Part shown: piece after piece, positions 16,909 through 26,136 of the stretch | How the letters are laid out: every line of letters starts with the position of its first letter | Numbering within the stretch: position 1 is the stretch's first letter | Assembly (NCBI GenBank): GCA_012800355.1 | Contig: JAAZJL010000056.1 | Span: forward strand, 1 to 49,461 | Length of the DNA stretch: 49,461 nucleotides | Direction of reading: 5' to 3' | Origin: Erysipelotrichia bacterium | GTDB taxonomy: Bacteria; Bacillota_I; Bacilli_A; Erysipelotrichales; Erysipelotrichaceae | Notes under the pieces: generated by a model | Databases searched by the model: none | Seen by the model: the letters and a program-made list of their open reading frames with translations, nothing else | Told to the model about the DNA's origin: nothing | Translations under genes and position numbers: made by a program

Positions 16909-18071
16909 TACCAGTTCTTTTCTATTTTTTCTCCTAAACTGTTATAAATACCAAACAGTTGAGGATTATTGTTTCTTAAACCTTTTACTACTGCAATTTG
17001 ACTTCTAGTAGTAAATGCCTGTGTCCTATAACAGATAATTACACCTTCTCCAATTTGATGTTTTCCTTGAAGTTTGAAGTGATAATCTATATTGTTGTCT
17101 TCAGCACTACATTCTACTTTTTTACAGTTTTCTAAACTAGTTCCTACCAAAGCTCTTTGTAAACCTCCTCTTCGGTAAAAACCTCCACCATAACAATGGC
17201 TATCTTCTTTATAAGTGTGTGAAACTTCACTTACATAAACATAACCAATCTTTTCAGGTTTCTCTGTATCCTTATGTAAAGGTGTTGTGGCTGTTAGACC
17301 GTGTCCTGGTTCACCACAGTTTCCTCCATATTTATGGATTGTTTCAATTCCTCTACAACATGTTACTGATGGAAGATTTATTAACAAATTTTTATATCCT
17401 TTTTCTTTGACAATTTTTCTCGCTTTTTCCATAGCTTGCATATTTACTGTAGCAACAATGTCTTGTTTTTCTTTATCATATAAAAATGCAGGGAAAATTG
17501 TTAAACCAGCAAATCTTACATTTTTCAATTTTTCCACATCATCAATAAAACACCTTAAATCTTCAACATCAAACCCGCCTTGCTGACTGCCATATAAAAA
17601 TGAGTCTTCATCTACCACTCTAGGCATTATATCTTGAATATGATTTTGTTTTTTAGCAACTTCATTAATTCTTTCAACCATTTCAAAATTATAGACCGTC
17701 ATAATTTCAGGCTTGTGTTTAATAACTATTTCTAATGCAGCCTTAGGAACTTGTACTAAATGACCCACATTTCCAAGCTTTATATTGTTTTCGATCATTA
17801 TTAAAGCCTCTTTGAAATCAACTGCCACAACTCCATCAAAACCAATTTCCATCAGACCTTTAGCTATCTCAGGATTTCTACCTATTTGTTTTGTCATGAA
17901 AAATAGTTTTATATTAAATCTATCCGCAATTTCTTTCATTTTCTTGCCATTTTCAATTATCGTGTCATAGTCTAATACATACGTATCAGGTAATATTTGA
18001 CCTTCTTGTTGCAATTTAAAGGCAAACTCAATTAATTCTGGGTTTTTTTCTATCGCTTTATCTAAAAACAT
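16908..18071 (-). CDS. YhfX-like PLP-dependent enzyme (alanine racemase-type barrel fold)
   Basis: DTYVLDYDTIIENGKKMKEIADRFNIKLFFMTKQIGRNPEIAKGLMEIGFDGVVAVDFKEAL. Confidence 0.8.
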   Translation of the reverse strand: MFLDKAIEKNPELIEFAFKLQQEGQILPDTYVLDYDTIIENGKKMKEIADRFNIKLFFMTKQIGRNPEIAKGLMEIGFDGVVAVDFKEALIMIENNIKLGNVGHLVQVPKAALEIVIKHKPEIMTVYNFEMVERINEVAKKQNHIQDIMPRVVDEDSFLYGSQQGGFDVEDLRCFIDDVEKLKNVRFAGLTIFPAFLYDKEKQDIVATVNMQAMEKARKIVKEKGYKNLLINLPSVTCCRGIETIHKYGGNCGEPGHGLTATTPLHKDTEKPEKIGYVYVSEVSHTYKEDSHCYGGGFYRRGGLQRALVGTSLENCKKVECSAEDNNIDYHFKLQGKHQIGEGVIICYRTQAFTTRSQIAVVKGLRNNNPQLFGIYNSLGEKIEKNW

Positions 18072-18104
18072 TATTTTCTCTCCTTAATAACCGTTGAAAA
18101 CAAA

Positions 18105-18129
18105 ACTCCTCACCTAAAAAGTAAGGAGT
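18105..18129 (-). terminator. intrinsic terminator
   Basis: ACTCCTCAC ... GTAAGGAGT, followed on the minus strand by TTTTGTTTTC. Confidence 0.7.
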
Positions 18130-18588
18130 CTAATACTTCTCAAATTGATATACAAGTCTTACATTGCCATTAAATTTAGCTCCTTGGTCAACAACAAGGT
18201 TTCTACAGATAACATCACCAACAACATTGGCACTACTTCTAATTATTACTGAATCTTCTGCCTTTATATCACCATTGATATTGCCATATACTTCAATGTT
18301 TCTGCATTTTATATTTCCTTCGACATTTGAACTATTGCCAATAATACCATCATAAATAATGCTTACATCACCATTAATAACGCTCTTATCTCTAGCTATC
18401 AGGTCTCTAGTTTCTAAATTGCCGTTGACACAACCATAAATACTACTTAATCCATCAGTTTCTACAGAACCATTAACTTTTCCATATACTTCAATTGAGC
18501 CTATAATTTTCATATTCCCCTCAACTGTAGTATTTAATAGAATCAAAGTTGTATTTGGATCAGTATAGTCAATAAAATCAATCATCAT
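18130..18588 (-). CDS. bactofilin / polymer-forming cytoskeletal protein
   Basis: repetitive beta-helix pattern GSIEVYGKVNGSVETDG...GCVNGNLETRDL...GNINGDIKAEDSVIIRSSANVVGDVICRNLVVDQGAKFNGNV. Confidence 0.85.
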   Translation of the reverse strand: MMIDFIDYTDPNTTLILLNTTVEGNMKIIGSIEVYGKVNGSVETDGLSSIYGCVNGNLETRDLIARDKSVINGDVSIIYDGIIGNSSNVEGNIKCRNIEVYGNINGDIKAEDSVIIRSSANVVGDVICRNLVVDQGAKFNGNVRLVYQFEKY

Positions 18589-18911
18589 TAAGCCTTAATA
18601 AACTGGTCTACATCCAAAACAAAAATTGTTGCTCCACCAACATTAACTTCTACTGGATAAGCAGCATATTGGCCAATGTCAAATGATGTGGTAGCTGGAA
18701 TAATTTCTGTTCTTTTTTTACTTTCTTCTTTAATTAATTCAATGGCTTGTTCAACTTTTTCGTCTTCAGTTCCAATTAACAGTGTTGTATTTCCTGCTCT
18801 TAAAAAACCTCCTGTTGTAGATAATCTAGTTACCATAAAGCCATGTTCAGTTAAATTTGCGCTTACCGCTGAACTGTCATCGTTTGAAACAATTGCAATA
18901 ATTAACTTCAT
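18588..18911 (-). CDS. darA: cyclic-di-AMP receptor (DarA/PstA/YaaQ, PII-like)
   Basis: MKLIIAIVSNDDSSAVSANLTEHGFMVTRLSTTGGFLRAGNTTLLIG...GGATIFVLDVDQF; start 18911 after SD ggaggat. Confidence 0.93.
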   Translation of the reverse strand: MKLIIAIVSNDDSSAVSANLTEHGFMVTRLSTTGGFLRAGNTTLLIGTEDEKVEQAIELIKEESKKRTEIIPATTSFDIGQYAAYPVEVNVGGATIFVLDVDQFIKA

Positions 18912-18924
18912 GTTTTTATCCTCC

Positions 18925-20028
18925 TTAAACATTAAATCTTATAAACATAATATCGCCATCTTGGCAAAGGTATTCTTTTCCTTCTACTCTTATTTTACCT
19001 GCTTCTTTTAAAGCTAGTTCACTTCCATAAGTCATTAAATCCTCGTATTTATATATTTCAGCTCTAATAAAGCCTTTTTTAAAATCTGTATGAATTATTC
19101 CTGCACATTCAGGAGCTTTCATTCCCTTGGTAAATGTCCAAGCCCTAACTTCATCTTCGCCCACGGTAAAGAAAGTACATAAATTTAACACTGAATAAGT
19201 TTTTAAAATAATCTCATCTAAACCACTTCTATTTAAACCTAAATCACTTAAAAACAGTTCCCTAGATTCTTCATCTAAAGCAGATATTTCCTCTTCCATT
19301 TGAGCAGTTATACCCACCACTTGATTATTTTCTTTTTCTGCAAATTCTTTAACTTTTAGATAATATTGACAATTATCTAAATTAGCCACATCATCTTCTG
19401 AAACATTAGCGACATAGATAACAGGTTTAGCTGTTAATAATTGATAGTTTTTAAGAATTTCTTTTTCTTCTGGCGAAAACTCTATCCTTCTAGCCATTTT
19501 TCCTTCTTCAAGAGCCACTTTCAATTTCTTTAACATTTCAAATTCTCTGACAGCATCTTTTTCTTTGGTTGTTAAAGCTTTTCTTTCAACTTTAGAAAGA
19601 CGATTATTAACTGTTTCTAAATCAGCTAAAGCTAACTCTAAGTTTACTATTTCGATATCTCTTATTGGGTCAATAGTATTTTCGACATGGACAATACTAC
19701 TGTTTTCAAAACATCTTACTACATGAACAATAGCATCTACTTCTCTTATATTACCTAAAAACTGATTTCCTAATCCTTCACCCTTTGATGCTCCTTTTAC
19801 TAATCCAGCAATATCCGTAAACTCAAAAGTAGTTTTTATGGTTTTTCTTGGTTTAAATAAAGTTGATAGTTTATCAACTCTTTCATCAGGTACTTCGACA
19901 ATTTTAATATTTGGCTTGATTGTCGCAAACGGATAGTTTGCTGCTTCTACTTGAGATTTAGTTATTGCATTAAATAAGGTTGATTTTCCGACATTTGGTA
20001 ATCCTACAATACCAGCTGTTAATGGCAT
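18925..20028 (-). CDS. ychF: YchF/OLA1 family GTP/ATP-binding protein
   Basis: AGIVGLPNVGKSTLFNAIT...YPFATIKPN...DIAGLVKGASKGEGLGNQFL. Confidence 0.97.
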   Translation of the reverse strand: MPLTAGIVGLPNVGKSTLFNAITKSQVEAANYPFATIKPNIKIVEVPDERVDKLSTLFKPRKTIKTTFEFTDIAGLVKGASKGEGLGNQFLGNIREVDAIVHVVRCFENSSIVHVENTIDPIRDIEIVNLELALADLETVNNRLSKVERKALTTKEKDAVREFEMLKKLKVALEEGKMARRIEFSPEEKEILKNYQLLTAKPVIYVANVSEDDVANLDNCQYYLKVKEFAEKENNQVVGITAQMEEEISALDEESRELFLSDLGLNRSGLDEIILKTYSVLNLCTFFTVGEDEVRAWTFTKGMKAPECAGIIHTDFKKGFIRAEIYKYEDLMTYGSELALKEAGKIRVEGKEYLCQDGDIMFIRFNV

Positions 20029-20032
20029 ATTT

Positions 20033-20233
20033 TTAATCCTCTATTTCTAATTCGCAGGGAATAATCTTTTTAACTTTTTTTTCAAATTCACTTCTAGAAA
20101 ATAAAACTGATGCTCCACATCCTAAGCATTTAATTCTTATATCAGCACCCATTCTAATAATCCTCCATTGTTTAGATTTCTTACAAGGATGCATTTTCTT
20201 CATTTCTACAATATCATTTAACTTATATTCCAC
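20033..20233 (-). CDS. DUF951 family protein
   Basis: MEYKLNDIVEMKKMHPCKKSKQWRIIRMGADIRIKCLGCGASVLFSRSEFEKKVKKI. Confidence 0.9.
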   Translation of the reverse strand: MEYKLNDIVEMKKMHPCKKSKQWRIIRMGADIRIKCLGCGASVLFSRSEFEKKVKKIIPCELEIED

Positions 20234-20236
20234 AAC

Positions 20237-20692
20237 TTACCTCTTTATTATTATATCACTATCTAAGATTACAGTCACAGGTCCATCATTAATTAACTCA
20301 ACTTCCATGAAAGCTTGGAAAAGACCTGTTTCAACTTTAAGACCACTTTCTTTTAAAATATCATTAAACTTATCATACAATTGACTAGCTTTAACTAAAG
20401 GACAGGCATCAGTAAAAGAAGGCCTTCTTCCTTTTTTGCAATCTGCATATAAAGTAAATTGAGATACGGAAAGTATTTCTCCACCTATATCCATAATTGA
20501 TAAGTTCATCTTTCCTTGATCATCTTCATTAATTCTCAACTCCAATAGTTTTTTTGCCATTATTGGTAAAATTTCTTCATTATCATTTGCTGAAAAACCA
20601 ACAAGCAATAAATAACCTGCATTAATTGAACTATACAGTTGACCTTCTATTCTTACAGAGGCTCTTTTTACTCTTTGAATCACAATTTTCAT
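20237..20692 (-). CDS. dtd: D-aminoacyl-tRNA deacylase
   Basis: MKIVIQRVKRASVRI...GGEILSVSQFTLYADCKKGRRPSFTDA...TGLFQAFMEVELINDGPVTVILDS. Confidence 0.97.
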   Translation of the reverse strand: MKIVIQRVKRASVRIEGQLYSSINAGYLLLVGFSANDNEEILPIMAKKLLELRINEDDQGKMNLSIMDIGGEILSVSQFTLYADCKKGRRPSFTDACPLVKASQLYDKFNDILKESGLKVETGLFQAFMEVELINDGPVTVILDSDIIIKR

Positions 20693-20746
20693 ATTTCTAT
20701 TCTATACTATTTTGATTAATGTTAAAATATCTATAAGGAGAATATT

Positions 20747-22000
20747 ATGCAACAACCTTTAGCTCTCAAATTAAGACCTACAAAACTAGATGAAGTGTTT
20801 GGCCAACAACATTTAATTGGCGAAAATATGCTGTTAAGACGCTGTGTCAACGAGCAGCATCTATTTTCGATGATCTTTTTTGGCCCTCCAGGTTGTGGGA
20901 AAACCACTTTAGCACTGGCAATTGCTAATGAACTTAATCTTCCTTACCACTCATTTAGTGCTGTTACTGGAAATAAAAAAGATTTGGTTGAAATATTTGA
21001 ACACGCTAAACTTTCCAATGGGCTTATAGTAATTATTGATGAAATTCATCGCTTAAATAAAGATAAACAAGATTTACTTTTACCTCATATTGAAACTGGA
21101 CTAATTACAGTAATTGGAGCAACTACTTCTAATCCATATTTTGCGATTAATCCCGCGGTAAGAAGTCGCTGCCATTTGTTGGAAGTAAAACCTCTTTCTT
21201 TGGAAGATGTTGAAAAAGCTATTGAATTTGCTTTAAATAGTGAAAAGGGTTATAACTCAACAATTTCTATTGATGAAGATGCTAAAAAACTAATCGCTTA
21301 TCATAGTAATGGCGATTTAAGATATGCCTATAACTTAATTGAAATTTGTGCTATGGGTTGTTTTAACAACCATATTGATATTGAATTAGTTAAAAAATAT
21401 TCTTCTATGGCTAATATGCATTATGATCATGATGAAGATGGACATTATGATGCTGTTAGTGCTTTCCAAAAATCTATTAGGGGAAGTGATGTCAATGCTG
21501 CTTTATTCTATCTATCTCGACTGGCCATGGCTAATGATTTAGATTCTATTGAAAGAAGACTTTTAGTCATTGCTTATGAAGATATTGGTTTAGCTAATCC
21601 CGCTGCTTGTGCTAGAACAGTCAATGCTCTTGATGCTGCTAGACGCATTGGGTTTCCTGAAGCTTTGATTCCGTTAGGAGTTGCTGTTATAGATTTAACT
21701 CTCTCGCCAAAAAGTAGAAGTGCCACAGATAGCGTTCATAGCGCTTATGCTGTTGCTGAAAAAACACCCTATGCTGTTCCAGTTTATCTTCGTTTAAATC
21801 CAGTGGGGTTAGCTGATGAAGATAAATATGATTATAATGCTTATCACAACTTCCATAAAATTCAATACTTGCCAGATGAAATCAAGGATATGGAATTCTA
21901 TATTCCAAATGCTGCTAGCAGTTATGAAAAAGCTCTGGCTGACAACTATAAAGAACTCAAAAAGTATTATCGTACCAACAAATTAAAATCATTAAAATAA
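20747..22000 (+). CDS. rarA: replication-associated recombination protein A (AAA+ ATPase, MgsA)
   Basis: LRPTKLDEVFGQQHLIGENMLLRR...FFGPPGCGKTTLA...IDEIHRLNKDKQDLLLPHIE. Confidence 0.96.
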   Translation: MQQPLALKLRPTKLDEVFGQQHLIGENMLLRRCVNEQHLFSMIFFGPPGCGKTTLALAIANELNLPYHSFSAVTGNKKDLVEIFEHAKLSNGLIVIIDEIHRLNKDKQDLLLPHIETGLITVIGATTSNPYFAINPAVRSRCHLLEVKPLSLEDVEKAIEFALNSEKGYNSTISIDEDAKKLIAYHSNGDLRYAYNLIEICAMGCFNNHIDIELVKKYSSMANMHYDHDEDGHYDAVSAFQKSIRGSDVNAALFYLSRLAMANDLDSIERRLLVIAYEDIGLANPAACARTVNALDAARRIGFPEALIPLGVAVIDLTLSPKSRSATDSVHSAYAVAEKTPYAVPVYLRLNPVGLADEDKYDYNAYHNFHKIQYLPDEIKDMEFYIPNAASSYEKALADNYKELKKYYRTNKLKSLK

Positions 22001-22019
22001 TCGTGAATACGATTATTTT
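21994..22019. terminator. bidirectional terminator overlapping both convergent stop codons
   Basis: AAAATAATCGT-GAAT-ACGATTATTTT. Confidence 0.85.
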
Positions 22020-23149
22020 TGTATTAATAAGTTTCTTTTGTAGATGTCTGATCCTTTTATTATTAAAACTATTATTGTTAAAATAACTGCCATTAAGGCT
22101 AATATTGAACCATAAATACTAATATTAGAACTTATTATTCTTTGTGGAATAAATACCATTGAAAATAGCGGCAAATAACTGATATAGTTAATCAATTTAC
22201 TTTTTATTACTTGTTCGCTGATAATCAAAACTAAGTAATATATTATTAATAGCCCTACATATAACAAGCCTTGAAATGAGGACATTTGCTGTCCGTTAGT
22301 ATATTTACTTGTTATTAAAATAATGATTAATTGAATTAAAAGTAAGTTAAAAATCATTAATAATACTATTAATATCAGTTTTTCTATTGTTAACTCCAAA
22401 CCACCACCTTCAGTAGATATTATCAAAAATCTATTTATAAAAATCGATAAACCCAAACATCTATCTTGAATAAATCTAATTAAATAACTTAATAGCAATT
22501 GACAAACTACTATGGATATTTGAATTATAAAAATTATATAAGATACTATTATTTTTTCTAACAAATGCTTTTTAGCATCAATATTAGTCAAAATAATGTT
22601 TAATACTCCACTAGTTTTTTCAATTATTATCTCATTACTAGAAGTACAACCATAATTAATAATTAGGAAAAAAGAGATTGCTAGTATTATTACTATACTT
22701 CCATCAATTATTTCTTCACTTTTTATAACTACTTCAGGATTAATATTTATATATTCATCAACAAATGAGCTTAAAAACTGATGGGATGATTTATATTTTT
22801 TAGCAATTACTTTTTTTATATCATTAGTAATTCTTTCTTTTGTTAATTGGTCTAATTCATATTTAGTTATTATTTTCCAATTATCATCTAGGTGTAAGAT
22901 AACCTCATTTTCTTTGTTTTCTTTATCTGAAATCCTATAAGTCAATTGCTCATCACTTAATTCAATAAACCATTCATTGTATTCTATTAAGCTAGTGTCA
23001 ATTAATACAGTGTCGATTATTTTTTCTTCTTTTAAGATAAAATCTATATGAAAACAACATAATATCATCACAAAAAGCAATATATTAACTATTATTGTAG
23101 TTTTGTTAAAAAATCTTCTTCTTAAATCAAACATAAGTAACTGTTTCAT
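22013..23149 (-). CDS. ABC transporter permease (ABC-2, NatB-like topology)
   Basis: TM1, large extracytoplasmic segment, then TM bundle; operon with ATPase. Confidence 0.8.
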   Translation of the reverse strand: MKQLLMFDLRRRFFNKTTIIVNILLFVMILCCFHIDFILKEEKIIDTVLIDTSLIEYNEWFIELSDEQLTYRISDKENKENEVILHLDDNWKIITKYELDQLTKERITNDIKKVIAKKYKSSHQFLSSFVDEYININPEVVIKSEEIIDGSIVIILAISFFLIINYGCTSSNEIIIEKTSGVLNIILTNIDAKKHLLEKIIVSYIIFIIQISIVVCQLLLSYLIRFIQDRCLGLSIFINRFLIISTEGGGLELTIEKLILIVLLMIFNLLLIQLIIILITSKYTNGQQMSSFQGLLYVGLLIIYYLVLIISEQVIKSKLINYISYLPLFSMVFIPQRIISSNISIYGSILALMAVILTIIVLIIKGSDIYKRNLLIQK

Positions 23150-23990
23150 AATTTTTTATTTTATCCTCTATCGTTAATGGTCCATAATATACTATCACTT
23201 GATTTTCTTGCATTAATTTTTCAACTATTGCTTGTGCTGCTTTCTTATTTTCAACAATATATCTTATTGATTCATCATTAATAACCTTTGATACTATTTT
23301 TTCATTCTTTAATATATTTTTATCTTTCACTTCTATCACTCTTTTTTCTTCTTTAATTAAATCTTCTTTTTTAATGTCAATTTTTATCCTCGCCTTATCC
23401 AGATAAATATATCTATCACATATTTGGTTAATGGGTTGATATATGTGAGAAGAAATTAATATTATTTTCTTTTCTTTTTTTAACTGTTCTATCTCTCTTA
23501 AAAATATCTCGATATTTTCATGGTCTAATCCAGTAAAAGGTTCATCCATAATAATAATTTCAGGATTTTTAATTAAACAAACAATCAAGGTTAATTTTTG
23601 TTGATTTCCTTTTGATAATGTATAAACTTTTTTATCTTTGTATTCATATAACTTCATTTTAGATAACCATTTATCTATTTCTTGTTTATAGTTTTCTAAT
23701 TTATTTATTCCTGTTATTAATTTTAAATGTTGATAAACTGTACAGTCTTGATATAAACTTCTTTGTTCTGGCAAATAACCGATTAATTTATGTTCAATTT
23801 TTTTGTTTTCAAACTTCACTTTCCCATTATCTTTTTTAAGAAGATTAAGTATCATTTTAAATAATGTCGTTTTTCCACTTCCGTTATTACCTAGTATGGA
23901 TACTATATTTCCTTTACCTACTGAAAAACTAATGTTTCTCAAAACTTCTTTTTCAGCATATTTTTTTGATAGGTTTATTATTTCAAGCAT
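23127..23990 (-). CDS. ABC transporter ATP-binding protein
   Basis: LGNNGSGKTTLFKMIL, TLSKGNQQKLTLIVCLI, EIIIMDEPFTGLD. Confidence 0.95.
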   Translation of the reverse strand: MLEIINLSKKYAEKEVLRNISFSVGKGNIVSILGNNGSGKTTLFKMILNLLKKDNGKVKFENKKIEHKLIGYLPEQRSLYQDCTVYQHLKLITGINKLENYKQEIDKWLSKMKLYEYKDKKVYTLSKGNQQKLTLIVCLIKNPEIIIMDEPFTGLDHENIEIFLREIEQLKKEKKIILISSHIYQPINQICDRYIYLDKARIKIDIKKEDLIKEEKRVIEVKDKNILKNEKIVSKVINDESIRYIVENKKAAQAIVEKLMQENQVIVYYGPLTIEDKIKNYETVTYV

Positions 23991-23996
23991 AAAAAA

Positions 23997-24029
23997 ACAC
24001 CTCTACTTATTTATTGTAAGTAAAGGTGT
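23997..24029 (-). terminator. intrinsic terminator after jag, immediately preceding the ABC ATPase start
   Basis: ACACCTCTACTTA / TAAGTAAAGGTGT; minus-strand 3' end is GTAGAGGTGTTTTTTTATG. Confidence 0.75.
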
Positions 24030-24036
24030 AAATTCC

Positions 24037-24660
24037 TTATTTATTTTTTGAATCGTAAATTATTTTAAGTCGACGATTATTTCCTTCTCCTTCTGATTCT
24101 GTTCTAATATTTGAAAAAGTTGATAAATATTGGTGAATCACTTTTCTTTCATCATTAGTCATTTGACCAAGTCTGGCAGCAACTTTTGTTTTTTGAACTG
24201 TTTTAGCAATTCTTCCAACCATTGCTTTTAATTTATCATAACGTTCTTCTTTATAGTTGTTTACATCAATCAATAAATTAATGTGTCTTTTAAATTTGGA
24301 ACTAGCTGCTCCTTTTACGACATTGGTAATTGCTTGTAATGTTTGTCCTGCTTTACCAATAATTACAGCATTATTATCCGCGTTTAATTTAACATCGAAA
24401 CCATCCTCATTTGATTCAAGAACTATTTCACAATTCATATTAATATTATCAAAATATTGTTTAATATAATTGTAAATAAAATCTTCAATGTCTTTAGTGC
24501 AATAGGCTTCAATTACCGCTTTAGCGCCTATCCCAAATAAACCCCCTGGTTTTTCCTCTACAACAAAATAATTTAGTTCTTCTTTTGTTACATGTTTATC
24601 CCCACAGGCCAACTCTATGGCTTCTTCGACAGTTTTTGCTTCATATCTATTCATTGTCAA
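24037..24660 (-). CDS. jag: Jag/KhpB RNA-binding protein (Jag_N, KH, R3H)
   Basis: EAKTVEEAIELACG, VIIGKAGQTLQAITNVV, R3H-like ERKVIHQYLSTFSNIRTESEGEGNNRRLKI. Confidence 0.94.
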   Translation of the reverse strand: MTMNRYEAKTVEEAIELACGDKHVTKEELNYFVVEEKPGGLFGIGAKAVIEAYCTKDIEDFIYNYIKQYFDNINMNCEIVLESNEDGFDVKLNADNNAVIIGKAGQTLQAITNVVKGAASSKFKRHINLLIDVNNYKEERYDKLKAMVGRIAKTVQKTKVAARLGQMTNDERKVIHQYLSTFSNIRTESEGEGNNRRLKIIYDSKNK

Positions 24661-25534
24661 TATACCTCATTTGAATATATAAAGTCTTGATAATGTTAGC
24701 TACCGCACTCACTAACCAATATACTGTCATCGCTGCTGGCCAGTTTAAACCTAATAAAACTACCATAGCAACCATGCTATAAACCATCATATTGTTATTT
24801 GGTGATTGCTGTCCTTCTTCTTTATATGCACGATAGTTTTTAGCTTCTTTCTTTTTCTTTTCAGCTAATATCTGTGGAATTTTAGTTGATAGTAATTGAG
24901 CTATTGCCATTAAAACAAATAACACAGCAATTGGCCAACCAGTAGATAGATCTTTAAATGCTGCTGATGGTCTAGTTGATAATGGAATACCTAAAAAAGA
25001 ACCATTACATACCACATCTGCTCTTTGAACAGCATAAAACATTGAAATCATAATTGGAATTTGTAACATTGGAGTTACCAAAGATCCAAGTGGATTAACA
25101 CCATGTTTAGCATATAGAGCTTGCATTTCCTGAGCTTGCATCATTTTAGCATTGTCATCGTCTCTGCCTTCATACTTAACTTGAATTTTAGTTAACTCAG
25201 GTTGAAGCATTTGGATTTTTTGAGATGATATTGTAGATTTAACTGTAAAACTTAAAGTAATTACATTAAATAAAATTGTTGTAATAACAATTCCTAAAAA
25301 ACTACTATTTAATTTTGTGCCTATAAAGTTAACACATTGAGCTAATGGATAAACAAAGATGGCAGTAAAAAAGCTTTCATCCAACATTGCTTTCCATGGA
25401 GTAGACAAATAAATTATCTTTTCTGGTAAAGTAGCACCACTTTGATCGACGTTTCTTTGACATCCAGCAAGAACCGCTATCATAACTAATAAAATTATGA
25501 TTAATGTCTTCTTGTTAGAAATTAGTTTTTTCAT
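24647..25534 (-). CDS. yidC: YidC/Oxa1 membrane insertase (lipoprotein)
   Basis: lipobox VLAGC; QKIQMLQPELTKIQVKYEGRDDDNAKMMQAQEMQALYAKHGVNPLGSLVTPMLQIPIMISMFYAV. Confidence 0.96.
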   Translation of the reverse strand: MKKLISNKKTLIIILLVMIAVLAGCQRNVDQSGATLPEKIIYLSTPWKAMLDESFFTAIFVYPLAQCVNFIGTKLNSSFLGIVITTILFNVITLSFTVKSTISSQKIQMLQPELTKIQVKYEGRDDDNAKMMQAQEMQALYAKHGVNPLGSLVTPMLQIPIMISMFYAVQRADVVCNGSFLGIPLSTRPSAAFKDLSTGWPIAVLFVLMAIAQLLSTKIPQILAEKKKKEAKNYRAYKEEGQQSPNNNMMVYSMVAMVVLLGLNWPAAMTVYWLVSAVANIIKTLYIQMRYIDNE

Positions 25535-25564
25535 TATTCAAATTCTCCTTCATTCAGATTGCCA

Positions 25565-25894
25565 TTATCTATTATAAACTGAATTATATAGTCGTGACAA
25601 ATCATTTTTGTTATTTTGATAATCAGACTGCAAATATTTTGGTCTTACAATGAAAACAAAATCAAATCCTGTTTTAAAATTACATGACTGTTGAATCATC
25701 ATTCTTACCTGTCTTTTTACCTTATTTCTTATAACTGCGTTGCCAATTTTTTTACCTACCGAAATTCCAATTCGATCATGTTCTTTTTTTGCAGGATGAT
25801 AATACATAACAAAACTGCGACTTATTTTACACTTGCCACCAGTAATGATTTTTTGGAAATCTTCATTAGTTTTTACTCTTAATTCTTTTTTCAT
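25565..25894 (-). CDS. rnpA: ribonuclease P protein component
   Basis: RIGISVGKKIGNAVIRNKVKRQVRMMI. Confidence 0.96.
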   Translation of the reverse strand: MKKELRVKTNEDFQKIITGGKCKISRSFVMYYHPAKKEHDRIGISVGKKIGNAVIRNKVKRQVRMMIQQSCNFKTGFDFVFIVRPKYLQSDYQNNKNDLSRLYNSVYNR

Positions 25895-25933
25895 AACTTA
25901 ACGGGTAAAAAAAGTTGCCAACGACAACTCTCT

Positions 25934-26068
25934 TTATTCAGATATTACTTTTCTACCTTTCGCACGTTTTCTTGCTAAGATTCTGCGTCCACCTACAGTC
26001 TTCATACGTGCTCTAAAGCCTACAAGTCTTGAACGTTTTCTTTTGCTCGGTTGATAAGTTCTTTTCAT
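25934..26068 (-). CDS. rpmH: 50S ribosomal protein L34
   Basis: [44 protein letters not shown] (44 aa; below ORF-track size cutoff). Confidence 0.97.
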   Translation of the reverse strand: MKRTYQPSKRKRSRLVGFRARMKTVGGRRILARKRAKGRKVISE

Positions 26069-26136
26069 TTTAGACACCTCCCGAAAATTAATACATAATA
26101 GAGCAATTGCTTTATCATAATACTAAAATTTATCTT

